This document shows positions 52,276-62,409 of a stretch of DNA of 64,000 nt, one piece after another. Position numbers and translations under genes: made by a program. The stretch's first letter is position 1. Every line of letters starts with the position of its first letter. The DNA is from an uncultured Gemmata sp. (GTDB lineage: Bacteria > Planctomycetota > Planctomycetia > Gemmatales > Gemmataceae): assembly GCA_937924775.1 (NCBI GenBank), contig CALDUT010000009.1, forward strand, positions 1 through 64,000, read 5' to 3'. The notes below the pieces were generated by a model. That model was not told where the DNA came from. It saw nothing but the letters and a program-made list of their open reading frames with translations, and did no database searches.

Positions 52276-53526
52276 ATGATGATGCCGTGGGCTGCGGATG
52301 CCGTGCCGCTATTGCACGGCGTACGGGTACTCGATGCCAGCCGCGTGTTGGCCGGGCCCTTCTGTGGGCAATTGCTGGCCGATTTGGGGGCCACGGTGAT
52401 CAAGTTGGAACGCCCCGGCGGGGGGGACGATACCCGTGGCTGGGGGCCGCCGTATGTTCCTGGTTTCAACGATCTGTCCGCATATTTCCTGTCGTGCAAT
52501 CGCGGCAAACAATCGCTCACCCTCGATATCGCTACACCGGAGGGGCACGACCTGTTTCACCGGTTGTTGGCACAATGCGATGTGTTGATCGAGAATTTTC
52601 GCACCGACAGTGCGGAGAAACTGGGGCTGACGCCGCCGGAGCTGTTGGCCAAGCATCCCCATTTGGTCGTGTGTTCCATATCCGGTTTTGGCCGCACCGG
52701 GCCGATGAAGGACATTCCCGGATACGATTTCGCTATTCAAGCCTTGAGCGGGTTGATGAGTATTACAGGCCCGCCAGAGGGTCCGCCGTACAAGGTGGGC
52801 GTCGCGGTCGCCGATATTCTTACGGGTCTTTATGCGTCTTATAGCATTCTGGCTGCGTTGCACGCTCGCGCCCGCACGGGGCACGGCTACGCGATCGACC
52901 TGGCCCTCCTCGATTGCGCTTTAGCAGCGCAAGTCAATGTGGCGCAAGCCTTTCTAACAGAAGCTGCCAGTGGGCAGAAACCCCTCGACGAGTGTGTTCC
53001 CCCGCGGCAGGGCAATGCTCACCTGCAAATCGTGCCCTATCAGCTCTTTGCCACTGCCGATGGTTGGTTGGTGGTGAATGTCGGCAACGACAGCCAATGG
53101 CGGGCCTTCTGTACCGCGGCAGAAGCCGACGAACTTGGCCACGATCCACGGTACGCGACCAACCGCAGCCGGGTCGAGCGGCGAGCCGAACTCGTACCCC
53201 AAGTGGAAGCGATCTTGAAGCGGTTTTCCACCGCGGAATGGGTTCGGCGGCTTTCCGCCGCGAATGTGCCGCACGCGGAAGTCCGCACTTATGCCGAGGT
53301 CTTCCGCGATCCTCAGACACTCGCCCGCGGGATGAAGTGGACGGTTCGCGATCCCGCCGGTCGCCCGGTCGATCTGATCGGCAATCCGATCCACCTGCAC
53401 GGGGCCCCCGCTGCGTCCCCCCGAATGCCGCCGCGGTTGGGCGAACAAACGGAGGTCATTCTCACTCAGGTTTTGGGACTGACTGCGGACACTATCAGCC
53501 AGTTACGGCAAAAAGGAATTGTCTAG
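52276..53526 (+). CDS. CaiB/BaiF family (class III) CoA-transferase
   Basis: 416 residues. Transfers CoA between carboxylic acids such as formyl-CoA/oxalate, carnitine or bile-acid derivatives. Family hallmarks: GVRVLDASRVLAGPFCGQLL, DLGATVIKLERPGGGDDTRG, the catalytic Asp in IPGYDFAIQALSGLMSITGP, and GHGYAIDLALLDCALAAQV. A further AEVRTYAEVFRDPQTLARGM segment is typical of the C-terminal domain. AGGAGG just upstream supports ATG 52276. Substrate unknown; no partner decarboxylase or acyl-CoA gene adjoins. Confidence 0.94.
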   Translation: MMMPWAADAVPLLHGVRVLDASRVLAGPFCGQLLADLGATVIKLERPGGGDDTRGWGPPYVPGFNDLSAYFLSCNRGKQSLTLDIATPEGHDLFHRLLAQCDVLIENFRTDSAEKLGLTPPELLAKHPHLVVCSISGFGRTGPMKDIPGYDFAIQALSGLMSITGPPEGPPYKVGVAVADILTGLYASYSILAALHARARTGHGYAIDLALLDCALAAQVNVAQAFLTEAASGQKPLDECVPPRQGNAHLQIVPYQLFATADGWLVVNVGNDSQWRAFCTAAEADELGHDPRYATNRSRVERRAELVPQVEAILKRFSTAEWVRRLSAANVPHAEVRTYAEVFRDPQTLARGMKWTVRDPAGRPVDLIGNPIHLHGAPAASPRMPPRLGEQTEVILTQVLGLTADTISQLRQKGIV

Positions 53527-53734
53527 CTCAACCAGGCCCCTGAGTGTACAGAATTTGTACAGGCGATCACAAGAACCCGCTTCAGGGCATGGCCGATGCC
53601 GTTGTCCCAGCCGCTGCGGCATCGGCACCGGCGACTCGACAGAAACCGCGGCCCGGGCGGATTCTGGATGACACACCTAGCGCCGCTTTCTTAGAATTCT
53701 CGGCACGCAAACTTTTCTTGTTGGAGTTGCTGCG

Positions 53735-54922
53735 ATGCCAACGAATGCCCCTCTCAATCGGAAACTGCGTATGGGCCTGATCGGTGGCGGCCAAGGTGCC
53801 TTCATCGGCCGCGTTCACGCCACCGCGGCTATTCTCGACAACCGGGCGGTCCTGGTCGCCGGGGCGTTGTCGAGTGATCCGAAGAAGGCCAAGGATTCGG
53901 CCCCGGATTACGACATTCCTCCGGATCGGGCCTACGGTTCATACAAAGAAATGGCCGAAGCGGAGGTGAAGCGGGCTGACAAAGTCGATTTTGTCTCCAT
54001 CGCCACACCCAATCACACCCACTTCGAGATCGCCAAAACCTTCGCGGAAGCCGGTTTCAACGTGATCTGCGATAAACCTCTCACGTTCAACCTGGCGCAA
54101 GCTGAAGAGCTGTTGCAGGTGGTGGAAAAAACCGGGGTGGTGTTCGCAGTCACGCACAACTACACCGGCTATCCGTTGGTGCGGCAAGCCCGCGACATGG
54201 TCCTCAATGGGGAATTGGGTGAGATCAATGCCATTCGTTCCAACTACATTCAAGGTTGGCTCCGCACCCGATTGGAAGCGCAGGATCAGAAGCAGGCGAA
54301 ATGGCGAACCGACCCCCAGCAAAGCGGGGCCGCCGGCTGTTTTGGCGACATCGGCACGCATGCATACAATCTGGCCCGCTACATCACCGGGCTTTTGCCC
54401 CAAGAATTGTCGTGTTCGCTGAAGATTTTCGAAAGTGGCCGGGCCCTCGATGATTACGGGGTGGCCCTGGTCCGCTTCGACAATGGGGCGTTGGCCACGG
54501 TGACGGCCAGCCAAATCTCGCATGGTCGCGAGAATGATCTTTTCATTGAAGTGGACGGCACGAAAGCTGCGGTCGAATGGCATCAGGAGGAGCCCAACAA
54601 GCTGATTGTGCGGAAAAACGGCGAGCCTCACAAAATCTACACCCGCAACGGGGGGCCGTACCTCAGCCCGATGGCAACAGCTTCCAGCCGCTTGCCCAGT
54701 GGCCACCCCGAGGCCTTCTTCGAAGCCTTCGCCAACATCTACACCACGGCCTACGATGCGATAGTGAAACGCGCCTGCGGTGAGAAGTTCGAGACGGTCA
54801 ACACGATCTACCCGAATATCTACGATGGCGTGGAAGGGATGCTCTTCATCACCCGCTGCGTGGAAAGTAGCCAACAGAACGGGGCCTGGGTGCCGTTCCG
54901 CCACCCGAAAAGCCGCCGGTGA
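53735..54922 (+). CDS. Gfo/Idh/MocA family oxidoreductase
   Basis: 395 residues. Rossmann motif [40 protein letters not shown] and the cofactor-binding [10 protein letters not shown], with DKP in place of the usual EKP; then [20 protein letters not shown]. Variant glycine motif GGGQGAFIG and the C-terminal extension with [20 protein letters not shown] match the subgroup common in planctomycetes, often involved in sugar or inositol metabolism. The region 53527-53734 before it holds only a leader with TTGGAG upstream of the ATG. Confidence 0.92.
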   Translation: MPTNAPLNRKLRMGLIGGGQGAFIGRVHATAAILDNRAVLVAGALSSDPKKAKDSAPDYDIPPDRAYGSYKEMAEAEVKRADKVDFVSIATPNHTHFEIAKTFAEAGFNVICDKPLTFNLAQAEELLQVVEKTGVVFAVTHNYTGYPLVRQARDMVLNGELGEINAIRSNYIQGWLRTRLEAQDQKQAKWRTDPQQSGAAGCFGDIGTHAYNLARYITGLLPQELSCSLKIFESGRALDDYGVALVRFDNGALATVTASQISHGRENDLFIEVDGTKAAVEWHQEEPNKLIVRKNGEPHKIYTRNGGPYLSPMATASSRLPSGHPEAFFEAFANIYTTAYDAIVKRACGEKFETVNTIYPNIYDGVEGMLFITRCVESSQQNGAWVPFRHPKSRR

Positions 54923-55009
54923 GATGCTGCCGGTGACCGGAATGGACCCCAGTCGGGCCAGTCACGCCGGGGGGGGGCGGCCGGGAATGTTGTCACGGCG
55001 AGTTTGCTC

Positions 55010-56713
55010 ATGGATGAATTAGTCCACAATCCGTTTTACCAGTTCGCGGCCATTCTCGCCCTGGCCAGCGCCGCTGGGGCCGTAGGGCTGTTACTCCGGC
55101 AGCCGCTCATTGTGATGTTCATCGGGGTGGGGGTCGGGGTTGGCCCGGCGGGGCTGGGCCTCACCCACACCGGGGAAGGGATCGACCTTCTGGCCCGGAT
55201 GGGCATTGCGGTGTTGCTGTTTTTGGTCGGTTTGCGTCTCGATTTACATGTGATTCGCAGTATGGGGTCGGTGGCGCTGGCCACCGGCTTGGGCCAGGTC
55301 ATTTTCACCTCGATTGTGGGCTTCCTGATCGGGTTGGGGCTGGGGCTGGAGGTTGTGCCGGCCGTGTATGTTGCGGTCGCTCTGACCTTCTCCAGCACCA
55401 TCATCATTGTCAAACTATTGTCGGACAAACGGGAAATCGACTCGCTGCATGGCCGTATCGCGGTGGGCTTTCTCATCGTGCAGGACTTGGTGGTGGTCGT
55501 GGTGATGATTGCCCTGTCGGCATTTGGTGCGGCCGGCGAAACCCGCAATCCCATTCTCAACGGTGTCTTACTCACCATCAAAGGGGTGGGTTTCCTCACG
55601 GGAGTCGCCCTGCTGATGCGATACATCCTACCGACCTTGGCCCGGTGGGTGGCCCGATCGCAGGAACTGCTGATTCTCTTTGCTGTGGCGTGGGCGATGC
55701 TTTTGGCCAGTGTGGGCGATGCCCTCGGCTTCAGCAAGGAAGTGGGGGCCTTTCTGGCCGGCGTGTCCTTGGCCTCCACGCCGTTTCGCGAGGCCATCGG
55801 CGGGCGCCTGGTCAGTCTCCGCGACTTCCTGTTGCTGTTCTTTTTTATCGAATTGGGGGCCGGATTGGATCTGACGCTGATCGGGGAGCAATCCGTCGAT
55901 GCCGTGGTGTTGTCGCTCTTTGTGTTGATCGGCAACCCGCTCATTGTGATGGCGATTATGGGCTACATGGGTTACCGGAAGCGAACGGGCTTTCTCGCCG
56001 GCCTGACCGTGGCGCAGATCAGCGAATTTTCGCTGATTCTGAGTGCCTTGGGGGTGAAATTGGGCCACATCAGCCCGCCGACGATGGGGCTGATCACACT
56101 CGTCGGGTTGATCACGATTGGCTTATCAACGTACATGATTTTGTATTCGCACCGGCTCTATGAGTGGTTGGCCCGGTGGTTATCCGTGTTTGAACGCCAG
56201 GTTCCCCACCGGGAACAGGGCGACGAATCACCCCCGGTGGCGGTCGACTTCATTCTCATTGGCCTGGGTCGCTATGGGAACAACATGGCCCGGGCCTTAC
56301 GGCAACGCGGAGCGAGTGTTTTGGGTGTGGATTTCGACCCGCAGGTGATCGCCACCTGGCACAAGCACAAGCACTGGGCCCAATACGGGGATGCCGACGA
56401 CCCCGAACTGGCCGCATCACTCCCGTTGGCACACACCCGCTTCGTGGTATGTACCGCGCCGCGGCTGGAAACGAACTTATCGGTGTTTCGGGCCGTAAAA
56501 GAGCATGGATACACTGGGAAAATCGCCCTGACGGCCCATCATGCCCACGATGCCGAAGTCTTAAAAGAACTGGGAGCCGACCTTCTCCTGATGCCGTTTG
56601 TCGATGCGGCCAACGCCGCCGCGGACGTGTTACTGGCCCTCGCACCGCCGCCGACAACGACCGCTCCCTCCGCTTCGCCCTCCCCACCCGTCCCGGCCGG
56701 AGCCAACCCATGA
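55010..56713 (+). CDS. CPA2-type cation/proton antiporter with RCK domain
   Basis: About 567 residues from ATG 55010; a TTG at 55004 is an alternative. The membrane half has about 12 spans (IVMFIGVGVGVGPAGLG, GIAVLLFLVGLRLDLHVI, FSSTIIIVKLLSDKREIDSL, LLLFFFIELGAGLDLTLI). The C-terminal RCK_N Rossmann domain starts DFILIGLGRYGNNMARALRQ and RGASVLGVDFDPQ, which binds nucleotides and gates transport in KefB/KefC-like systems. It is probably a potassium or sodium/proton antiporter. The stop overlaps the universal stress gene by four bases. Confidence 0.94.
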   Translation: MDELVHNPFYQFAAILALASAAGAVGLLLRQPLIVMFIGVGVGVGPAGLGLTHTGEGIDLLARMGIAVLLFLVGLRLDLHVIRSMGSVALATGLGQVIFTSIVGFLIGLGLGLEVVPAVYVAVALTFSSTIIIVKLLSDKREIDSLHGRIAVGFLIVQDLVVVVVMIALSAFGAAGETRNPILNGVLLTIKGVGFLTGVALLMRYILPTLARWVARSQELLILFAVAWAMLLASVGDALGFSKEVGAFLAGVSLASTPFREAIGGRLVSLRDFLLLFFFIELGAGLDLTLIGEQSVDAVVLSLFVLIGNPLIVMAIMGYMGYRKRTGFLAGLTVAQISEFSLILSALGVKLGHISPPTMGLITLVGLITIGLSTYMILYSHRLYEWLARWLSVFERQVPHREQGDESPPVAVDFILIGLGRYGNNMARALRQRGASVLGVDFDPQVIATWHKHKHWAQYGDADDPELAASLPLAHTRFVVCTAPRLETNLSVFRAVKEHGYTGKIALTAHHAHDAEVLKELGADLLLMPFVDAANAAADVLLALAPPPTTTAPSASPSPPVPAGANP

Positions 56714-57624
56714 CGCTGCACGCGATCGTCGTTCCTCTCGATGGCTCGCCTTTTGGTGAATTCGCCCTGCCGTATGCTCTCAGTTTGGCCCGGCGTGCCG
56801 GGGCGACCATCACCCTCGCCCACGTCTACCAATGGCCCGACACCACCGAACGCAGCCTGGTCACGGCCCTCCGCGATGAGCAACAAGCCGTCGAGAAAGC
56901 CCGCAACTACCTTGCCGATGTGGCGCAGCGGCTGCACGTGATCGCCCCGGATATCGGCATTACGCCCGTGTTGCTCCAAGGCCGGATTGTCGAAGCCCTC
57001 AGCGAGCATCTGGCGGCGACCATGCCCAGCCTGGTTGTCCTCACCACCCACGGCCGCGGGCCGCTCAGCCGCTTCTGGTTGGGGAGCGTGGCCACCGATT
57101 TGATCCAACGCAGCCCCGTCCCGCTTCTGCTGGTGCGTCCCGATGAGAACCCGCCGGATTGGACCGCGGACCTGGCCCCGCGGCGCATTCTCATCCCGCT
57201 CGATGGCTCACCCTTCAGTGAACAGATCCTCCCCTGGGCCATCGCCATCGGTACCCTGACCCAGGCCACCTACCGGTTGCTCGAAGTGGTCCCCCCGGCC
57301 GTGCCGGTCGGCGGTGATGGGTTGAGCATATATTCCCCCCCCAACCCCGCGGTGGTTCAGGAATGGATCCACGAGGCCCAGACCTATCTCCATTCGGTCC
57401 GGTCGCGTTATCCTGCGCTGCACACCGCGGAGACGCATGTCGCACCAGGTTGGCCCACCGCCACCACGATTCTGACCGAGGCGGACGATCACCGGATCGA
57501 TCTGATCGCGTTGGCCACCCACGGTCGCAGCGGGATTGTGAAATTCCTCCTGGGCAGCGTGGCTGATAAGATTGTCCGGGGGGCCCGCGTCCCGGTCCTG
57601 CTCAGCCGCCCCCGCACGAGTTGA
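56710..57624 (+). CDS. Tandem universal stress protein (two UspA domains)
   Basis: 304 residues: two Usp domains in series. Domain 1 (about 1-145) has AIVVPLDGSPFGEFALPYAL and the ATP-binding TTHGRGPLSRFWLGSVATDL. Domain 2 (about 158-300) has RILIPLDGSPFSEQILPWAI and ATHGRSGIVKFLLGSVADKI. The G-2x-G-9x-G(S/T)-like nucleotide motif is kept in both. Overlaps the antiporter gene by ATGA, so it is translationally coupled and may gate or report on ion transport. A cytoplasmic protein. Confidence 0.95.
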   Translation: MTLHAIVVPLDGSPFGEFALPYALSLARRAGATITLAHVYQWPDTTERSLVTALRDEQQAVEKARNYLADVAQRLHVIAPDIGITPVLLQGRIVEALSEHLAATMPSLVVLTTHGRGPLSRFWLGSVATDLIQRSPVPLLLVRPDENPPDWTADLAPRRILIPLDGSPFSEQILPWAIAIGTLTQATYRLLEVVPPAVPVGGDGLSIYSPPNPAVVQEWIHEAQTYLHSVRSRYPALHTAETHVAPGWPTATTILTEADDHRIDLIALATHGRSGIVKFLLGSVADKIVRGARVPVLLSRPRTS

Positions 57625-57662
57625 TCCTATGCCATCGGCTCTCATACACTTGCGATCATCTG

Positions 57663-57684
57663 AACACCAGCTCTTTCTGGTGTT
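57663..57684 (+). terminator. Hairpin between the universal stress and P-type ATPase genes
   Basis: Arms AACACCAG (57663-57670) and CTGGTGTT (57677-57684) with a CTCTTT loop. No T-tract, so termination is probably partial. Confidence 0.4.
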
Positions 57685-57778
57685 GTTCATCTCCAATAGC
57701 GGCGGGTGGTGACCGACGACCGCTTTCGGTTGGGCGTAACGGTTCCAACATCCCGACACCTTCACCCACGGATGAATC

Positions 57779-60475
57779 ATGGCGGAGAATGCTTCATCAC
57801 CCGCATGGCATGCGCTGACACCCGAGCAGGTCGCGGCGGAATGGAAAGTCGATCTAGCGCAGGGGTTGTCGCCGGAGGAGGCGGCCCGCCGCTTGGCCGA
57901 ATATGGCCGCAACGAAATCGCGCGGCCAAGCCGGCACGGCCTGTTGATCACCTTCCTGCTGCAGTTTCATCAGCCCCTGATTTACATCCTTTTGGCCGCG
58001 ACCGTCGTCACACTCTTCATGAAAGAGTACATCGATGCCGCGGTCATCTTCGGCGTCGTTTTGGTCAATGCGATCGTCGGCACGCTGCAAGAACACCGGG
58101 CGGCCAAGGCGATTGATGCTCTGGCCAAGGCGATGATCGCCACCGCCACCGTGCGTCGCGGCGGGCAGGTGGTGCGGTTGCCGTCGCCGGAGTTGGTTCC
58201 CGGCGATGTGGTGTTGCTGCAAAGCGGCGATCAGGTGCCGGCGGATGTTCGGCTTGTGCGGGTCAAAGACCTGCGCGTGTCCGAAGCGGCTCTGACCGGC
58301 GAATCGGTGCCGATCGAAAAAGCCGTCGAAGAAATGCCGGCGGAAACCCCGCTGGCCGACCGCAAGAATCTCGCCTTCGCCACGGCTTTGGTCACCTATG
58401 GTCAAGCCACCGGGATTGTGGTAGCCACCGGCGACCGGACCGAAGTCGGCAAAATCCAGCGTCTGATCAGCACCGCGGACGAACTGGCCACCCCTCTGAC
58501 CCGGGAAATCGCCCACTTCAGCAAGTGGCTGATGTACGTCATTCTCGGGATTGCCGCCTTCACCTTCGTCGTCGGCTTGTTGCACCAAACCGACGTCATC
58601 CTGCTTTTCCACTCCGCGGTGGCACTGGCCGTCGCCATGATCCCCGAAGGACTGCCCGCCGCGGTGACCGTGGTGCTAGCCATGGGCGTGCGGCGGATGG
58701 CTGCTCGCCATGCGATAATTCGCAAACTGCCCGCGGTCGAGGCGTTGGGCAGTACCTCGATCATCTGTTCTGATAAAACCGGTACCCTCACCGAAAACCA
58801 GATGACGGTCCAAAAAATCTGGGCCGGGGGCCGCCTCTTCAGCGTCAGCGGCACCGGTTATGCCCCCGAGGGCACCCTCCACGCCGACGACGCCCAAACC
58901 GACGACATCACTCCTGCACTGGAATGCCTCCGCTGCGGTGTGCTGTGCAACGATAGCCGCCTGGTGCAAAAAAACGACCGCTGGGAAATCGATGGCGACC
59001 CCACCGAGGGGGCCCTGATTGTCGCGGCTCGCAAAGCTGGCCTGGACGAAGCGAAACTGGCCGCCGAACTGCCACGGATCGACGCAGTGCCGTTCGAATC
59101 GGAACATCAGTACATGGCCACCCTTCACGATGCCGGGGAAGAATGGCCGCGCATCGTATACCTCAAAGGTTCGGTCGAAAAGACCCTCGAACGCTGTACC
59201 GGCATCAATCCCCACGAGGTTCATGCCGTGGCTGAAGAAATGGGGGCGCTGGGCCTGCGGGTGCTGGCGTTCGCCCAAAAGGAACTTCCGCCGACTCAAT
59301 CGACCCTCTCCCACGACGACGTCCAGACCGGCCTGACCTTCCTGGGCCTGCAAGGGATGATCGACCCGCCACGGACCGAAGCTATTCACGCCATCCGGGA
59401 ATGCCACCGCGCGGGGATTCGCGTCAAAATGATCACCGGCGACCATGCCACCACCGCCGCCGCGATCGCCGCCCAGTTGGGCTTGGGCCACCCCGACGGC
59501 ATCGACGGCCACCCCCCGGTCGTTACCGGTAAACAGCTCGAGGCGATTCCTGATGAGAAGCTCCCGGCAGCGGCTGTGGCCGCCAGCGTCTTTGCCCGCG
59601 TGACGCCCGAACAGAAATTGCGGCTGGTGAAGGCCTTACAGACCGATGGTAGCGTGGTGGCCATGACCGGCGACGGGGTCAACGATGCCCCGGCCCTCAA
59701 ACAAGCCGATATTGGCGTCGCCATGGGCATTACCGGCACCGAAGTGGCCAAGGAAGCCGCGGATATGGTCCTGACCGACGATAACTTCGCCTCCATTGTG
59801 GCCGCCGTCGAAGAAGGACGCGGGGTGTTCGATAATCTCACCAAGTTCATCGTCTGGACACTGCCCACCAACCTCGGTCAGGGGTTGGTGATTCTCGTTG
59901 CGGTCATGCTGGGGGTCACCCTCCCAATGCTCCCAGTGCAGGTCCTGTGGGTCAACATGGCCACAGCAATTTTCCTCGGGATGACCCTGACGTTCGAACC
60001 CAAGGAACCTGGGCTGATGGATCGTCCCCCCCGCGATCCGAAACAATCGTTTATCACTCCTGAGTTGCTCCGGCGCATGGTGTTGGTCGGTTTGGCCATG
60101 CTCGCCGGCGCTTTTGGCCTGTTCACCTACGAAACCGAATACGGAACGTGGGCCGGCACCGACCAGGGGCTGACCGTGGGGCGAACCGTCGCCGTCAGCG
60201 TCTTTATCCTGGTGCAATCTGCCTATCTGCTCAATTGCCGGCGTTTGCGGCAATCAGTATTCGGTGAGGGTTTCTGGAACAACCCGTGGGTGTTCGCCGG
60301 GATCGCCACCATGGTGCTGACGCAGTTATTCATCGTGTATGTCCCGGTGTTGAACATCGCCTTCCACACTGCGCCGATGCCCCTGGAGGCGTGGTTGCGA
60401 GTGTTGGCGGTGGCCGCGGGGGTGTTCCTCCTGGTAGAAATCGAGACATGGCTGGTGAACCGCTACCAGCTGTAA
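57779..60475 (+). CDS. P-type cation-transporting ATPase (P2/Ca-type)
   Basis: 898 residues. N-terminal cation-ATPase segment (WHALTPEQVAAEWKVDLAQG, LSPEEAARRLAEYGRNEI), actuator motif TGES in SEAALTGESVPIEKAV, transmembrane PEGLP in IPEGLPAAVTVVLAMG (typical of Ca/Mn or P2-type pumps), phosphorylated Asp332 in CSDKTGTLTENQM, nucleotide domain KGSVEKTLERC, and hinge TGDGVNDAPALKQADIG. Ten membrane spans are expected. It most likely exports calcium or a similar divalent cation, or is a proton-type relative; the ion cannot be fixed. Follows the antiporter/stress genes on the same strand. Confidence 0.95.
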   Translation: MAENASSPAWHALTPEQVAAEWKVDLAQGLSPEEAARRLAEYGRNEIARPSRHGLLITFLLQFHQPLIYILLAATVVTLFMKEYIDAAVIFGVVLVNAIVGTLQEHRAAKAIDALAKAMIATATVRRGGQVVRLPSPELVPGDVVLLQSGDQVPADVRLVRVKDLRVSEAALTGESVPIEKAVEEMPAETPLADRKNLAFATALVTYGQATGIVVATGDRTEVGKIQRLISTADELATPLTREIAHFSKWLMYVILGIAAFTFVVGLLHQTDVILLFHSAVALAVAMIPEGLPAAVTVVLAMGVRRMAARHAIIRKLPAVEALGSTSIICSDKTGTLTENQMTVQKIWAGGRLFSVSGTGYAPEGTLHADDAQTDDITPALECLRCGVLCNDSRLVQKNDRWEIDGDPTEGALIVAARKAGLDEAKLAAELPRIDAVPFESEHQYMATLHDAGEEWPRIVYLKGSVEKTLERCTGINPHEVHAVAEEMGALGLRVLAFAQKELPPTQSTLSHDDVQTGLTFLGLQGMIDPPRTEAIHAIRECHRAGIRVKMITGDHATTAAAIAAQLGLGHPDGIDGHPPVVTGKQLEAIPDEKLPAAAVAASVFARVTPEQKLRLVKALQTDGSVVAMTGDGVNDAPALKQADIGVAMGITGTEVAKEAADMVLTDDNFASIVAAVEEGRGVFDNLTKFIVWTLPTNLGQGLVILVAVMLGVTLPMLPVQVLWVNMATAIFLGMTLTFEPKEPGLMDRPPRDPKQSFITPELLRRMVLVGLAMLAGAFGLFTYETEYGTWAGTDQGLTVGRTVAVSVFILVQSAYLLNCRRLRQSVFGEGFWNNPWVFAGIATMVLTQLFIVYVPVLNIAFHTAPMPLEAWLRVLAVAAGVFLLVEIETWLVNRYQL

Positions 60476-60515
60476 GCCCCGCAGAACGTCGCGGGCGAGC
60501 CACGGGGGCGGCCTG

Positions 60516-60536
60516 AACCCCAACGGGTGGGGTTTT
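60516..60536. terminator. Bidirectional hairpin after the P-type ATPase
   Basis: Arms AACCCCA (60516-60522) and TGGGGTT (60528-60534) with ACGGG loop, followed by TT. It lies between the ATPase stop and the converging gene at 60587. Confidence 0.5.
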
Positions 60537-60586
60537 CCCCACGCTCCGCTAACGGAACCCTCCCCACGGCGCCCCAGGGTTAGCAG

Positions 60587-62299
60587 CTACTTCTTGAGCG
60601 GTTGGGATGTTTTCACCCGTACCAGCAGTTTGAAGCCGCTGGTGTGGCCCTGGACGAAAAGTTCGACCTGTTCGGCCGGCTCCAAAATCTGGGTGAGCGT
60701 GCTGAATGTTTCCACAAGCGAAGATTCCGCGTCTGGGGAACTGAGGCCGGCCCATGTGAGGAATTTCACAAAGTCCGACCGGTGGGCGGTCAGATACTGC
60801 CGCAACGCGGGGGCATGAGCGCGGGCGAGTACGACTTCCCCCGCGGGTTTCGTGTCCGCCGTGGGCGGGAGAAACGCCTGGATCGCGGCGGGGGACGTGG
60901 CGAGGAGCAAATACTGCCCCTTCACCGCAAAGCACGGCTGCACCCCCGCGGGCAACCCTGCGCCGCTCAGTGAGGTGATCGTCACCCCGTCGTGGGTGTC
61001 TTCGCGTAATTCGAGCTGATCGGTGTGTTGGGCGTTGTAGGTGATACGGGCGGTCTGGAAGCCGTATTCCAACGCTTGCAAGAGCGATTTCTTCACCGTG
61101 GCGGCGTTCTCCCCCTCGGCCGCGATGCGAACGGCCCCAATCCATACCGGGAGTTTGGCCCCGGAGGCGGGCGGCAGCGCCCACAGTCCCCAATCAGGGC
61201 CCAGCGATTCTAGCACCAGTGGCAGTTTGTCTTTCCCGACAAGCGGCCCGAATGTCTGTTCCAGCGCTTCGCGGAGCGTTTTGCCGTTGTCGGTGGGCAG
61301 AGGACCCAGGAAATCGAGGACATCGCGGGCGGAGAGCCGGCCGGCGCAGGCGAACAGAGCGTTGTTGGGAATCGCTCGCCACAGAGCCGAGGGGGTGCGA
61401 TCGCCGATCAGCCACCTGGCAGCCGCGGCGGGGAGTTTCTCACGGTGAAATTGGACGGCAAGGCCAAATTCCACCCCGTGGTCCACCGTCAGATAGGCGG
61501 CGATACTTTCGGCAGCACTCCAGAGCGTGGCGAATTGGTTCAGTACGGGGCGTTCGTCGGCCTTAGCGTTTTGGAGTATCGAGGCCAGTTCTCCATCGAG
61601 CGCCCGGGGGTTTAATAGCAGAATGGCCGCCGCATCGGCGACGCCGAGTTTTGTGAGGCGGCGGAGCAACTCCGGGGGTTGATCAGCGGAGGGTTGAGGG
61701 GCCCGGTCAAGAGCGGCTGTGAGGTCGGCTTCCGCCTGTGTGAAGAGAAAGACTCCCTCGACGAAGGCGTAAAAGTCGGATGGCCGCTCGTGGCGTCGGC
61801 GTTCGAAGTAGGGGCGGTTGCCGTGGCGGCGTTCGACCACCCCTTGGATTTCTTTGGCCTGGATTTGGGCGTCGTTGAGTTTGCCCATCATTTGGGCGAG
61901 CAATTCCGGCTTACGTGGACGCAGCAGGAGTACGGAGCGTTCACTGTCGGGCTTCTCGGGCAGCGCCGGGTTGTACGCGAAGACCACAGCATCGCCGATG
62001 ATGTCGTGGAAGAACTGTTGTGGGGTAACTTCCAGCGTCGCCAGAGTGGACCCGAGCGTGTCGCGGAGGGTGGCCAGCGGACCGGCGGTGAGCCATTGTT
62101 TGCCTAATGCGGTGGAGGGGAACGCTTCGGCAAAAGGCGATGTCAGAATGGCGGTGGAGTGTGCGCGGAAGTTCTGGAGTACCGCGACGAGGGCAAAGTC
62201 CGGGGGAGCGAGCCGCAAAGCCTCATCGCGAGGGGCGGCGGTCAATGGTGAGGCGCTGAGGCCGGCGAGAACGAGCGTGAGGTTCCAACGAGCTTTCAT
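60587..62299 (-). CDS. Large secreted protein of unknown function
   Basis: About 570 residues from ATG 62299 (MKARWNLTLVLAGLSASPLTAAP is a signal peptide); the longer frame to 62413 adds a Pro/Gly leader. The mature part is rich in Ala, Leu and Asp and begins DEALRLAPPDFALVAVLQNF. Recurring FVEGVFLFTQAEADLTAALD and FAVKGQYLLLATSPAAIQAF segments resemble DUF3352-like proteins, but the match is by eye only. The sigma/anti-sigma pair is upstream on the same strand, so it may belong to that regulon or operon. Confidence 0.7.
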   Translation of the reverse strand: MKARWNLTLVLAGLSASPLTAAPRDEALRLAPPDFALVAVLQNFRAHSTAILTSPFAEAFPSTALGKQWLTAGPLATLRDTLGSTLATLEVTPQQFFHDIIGDAVVFAYNPALPEKPDSERSVLLLRPRKPELLAQMMGKLNDAQIQAKEIQGVVERRHGNRPYFERRRHERPSDFYAFVEGVFLFTQAEADLTAALDRAPQPSADQPPELLRRLTKLGVADAAAILLLNPRALDGELASILQNAKADERPVLNQFATLWSAAESIAAYLTVDHGVEFGLAVQFHREKLPAAAARWLIGDRTPSALWRAIPNNALFACAGRLSARDVLDFLGPLPTDNGKTLREALEQTFGPLVGKDKLPLVLESLGPDWGLWALPPASGAKLPVWIGAVRIAAEGENAATVKKSLLQALEYGFQTARITYNAQHTDQLELREDTHDGVTITSLSGAGLPAGVQPCFAVKGQYLLLATSPAAIQAFLPPTADTKPAGEVVLARAHAPALRQYLTAHRSDFVKFLTWAGLSSPDAESSLVETFSTLTQILEPAEQVELFVQGHTSGFKLLVRVKTSQPLKK

Positions 62300-62409
62300 G
62301 GCACAGGACCCGGGAGTTCCACACCCTGGCCGAGAGGCTGCGGCAGGGCCGCCCGGGGGTGGTGGGGATGTCTGGTTGCAACCACGTGCCGCTGGTGGCG
62401 GTTGGCGTT

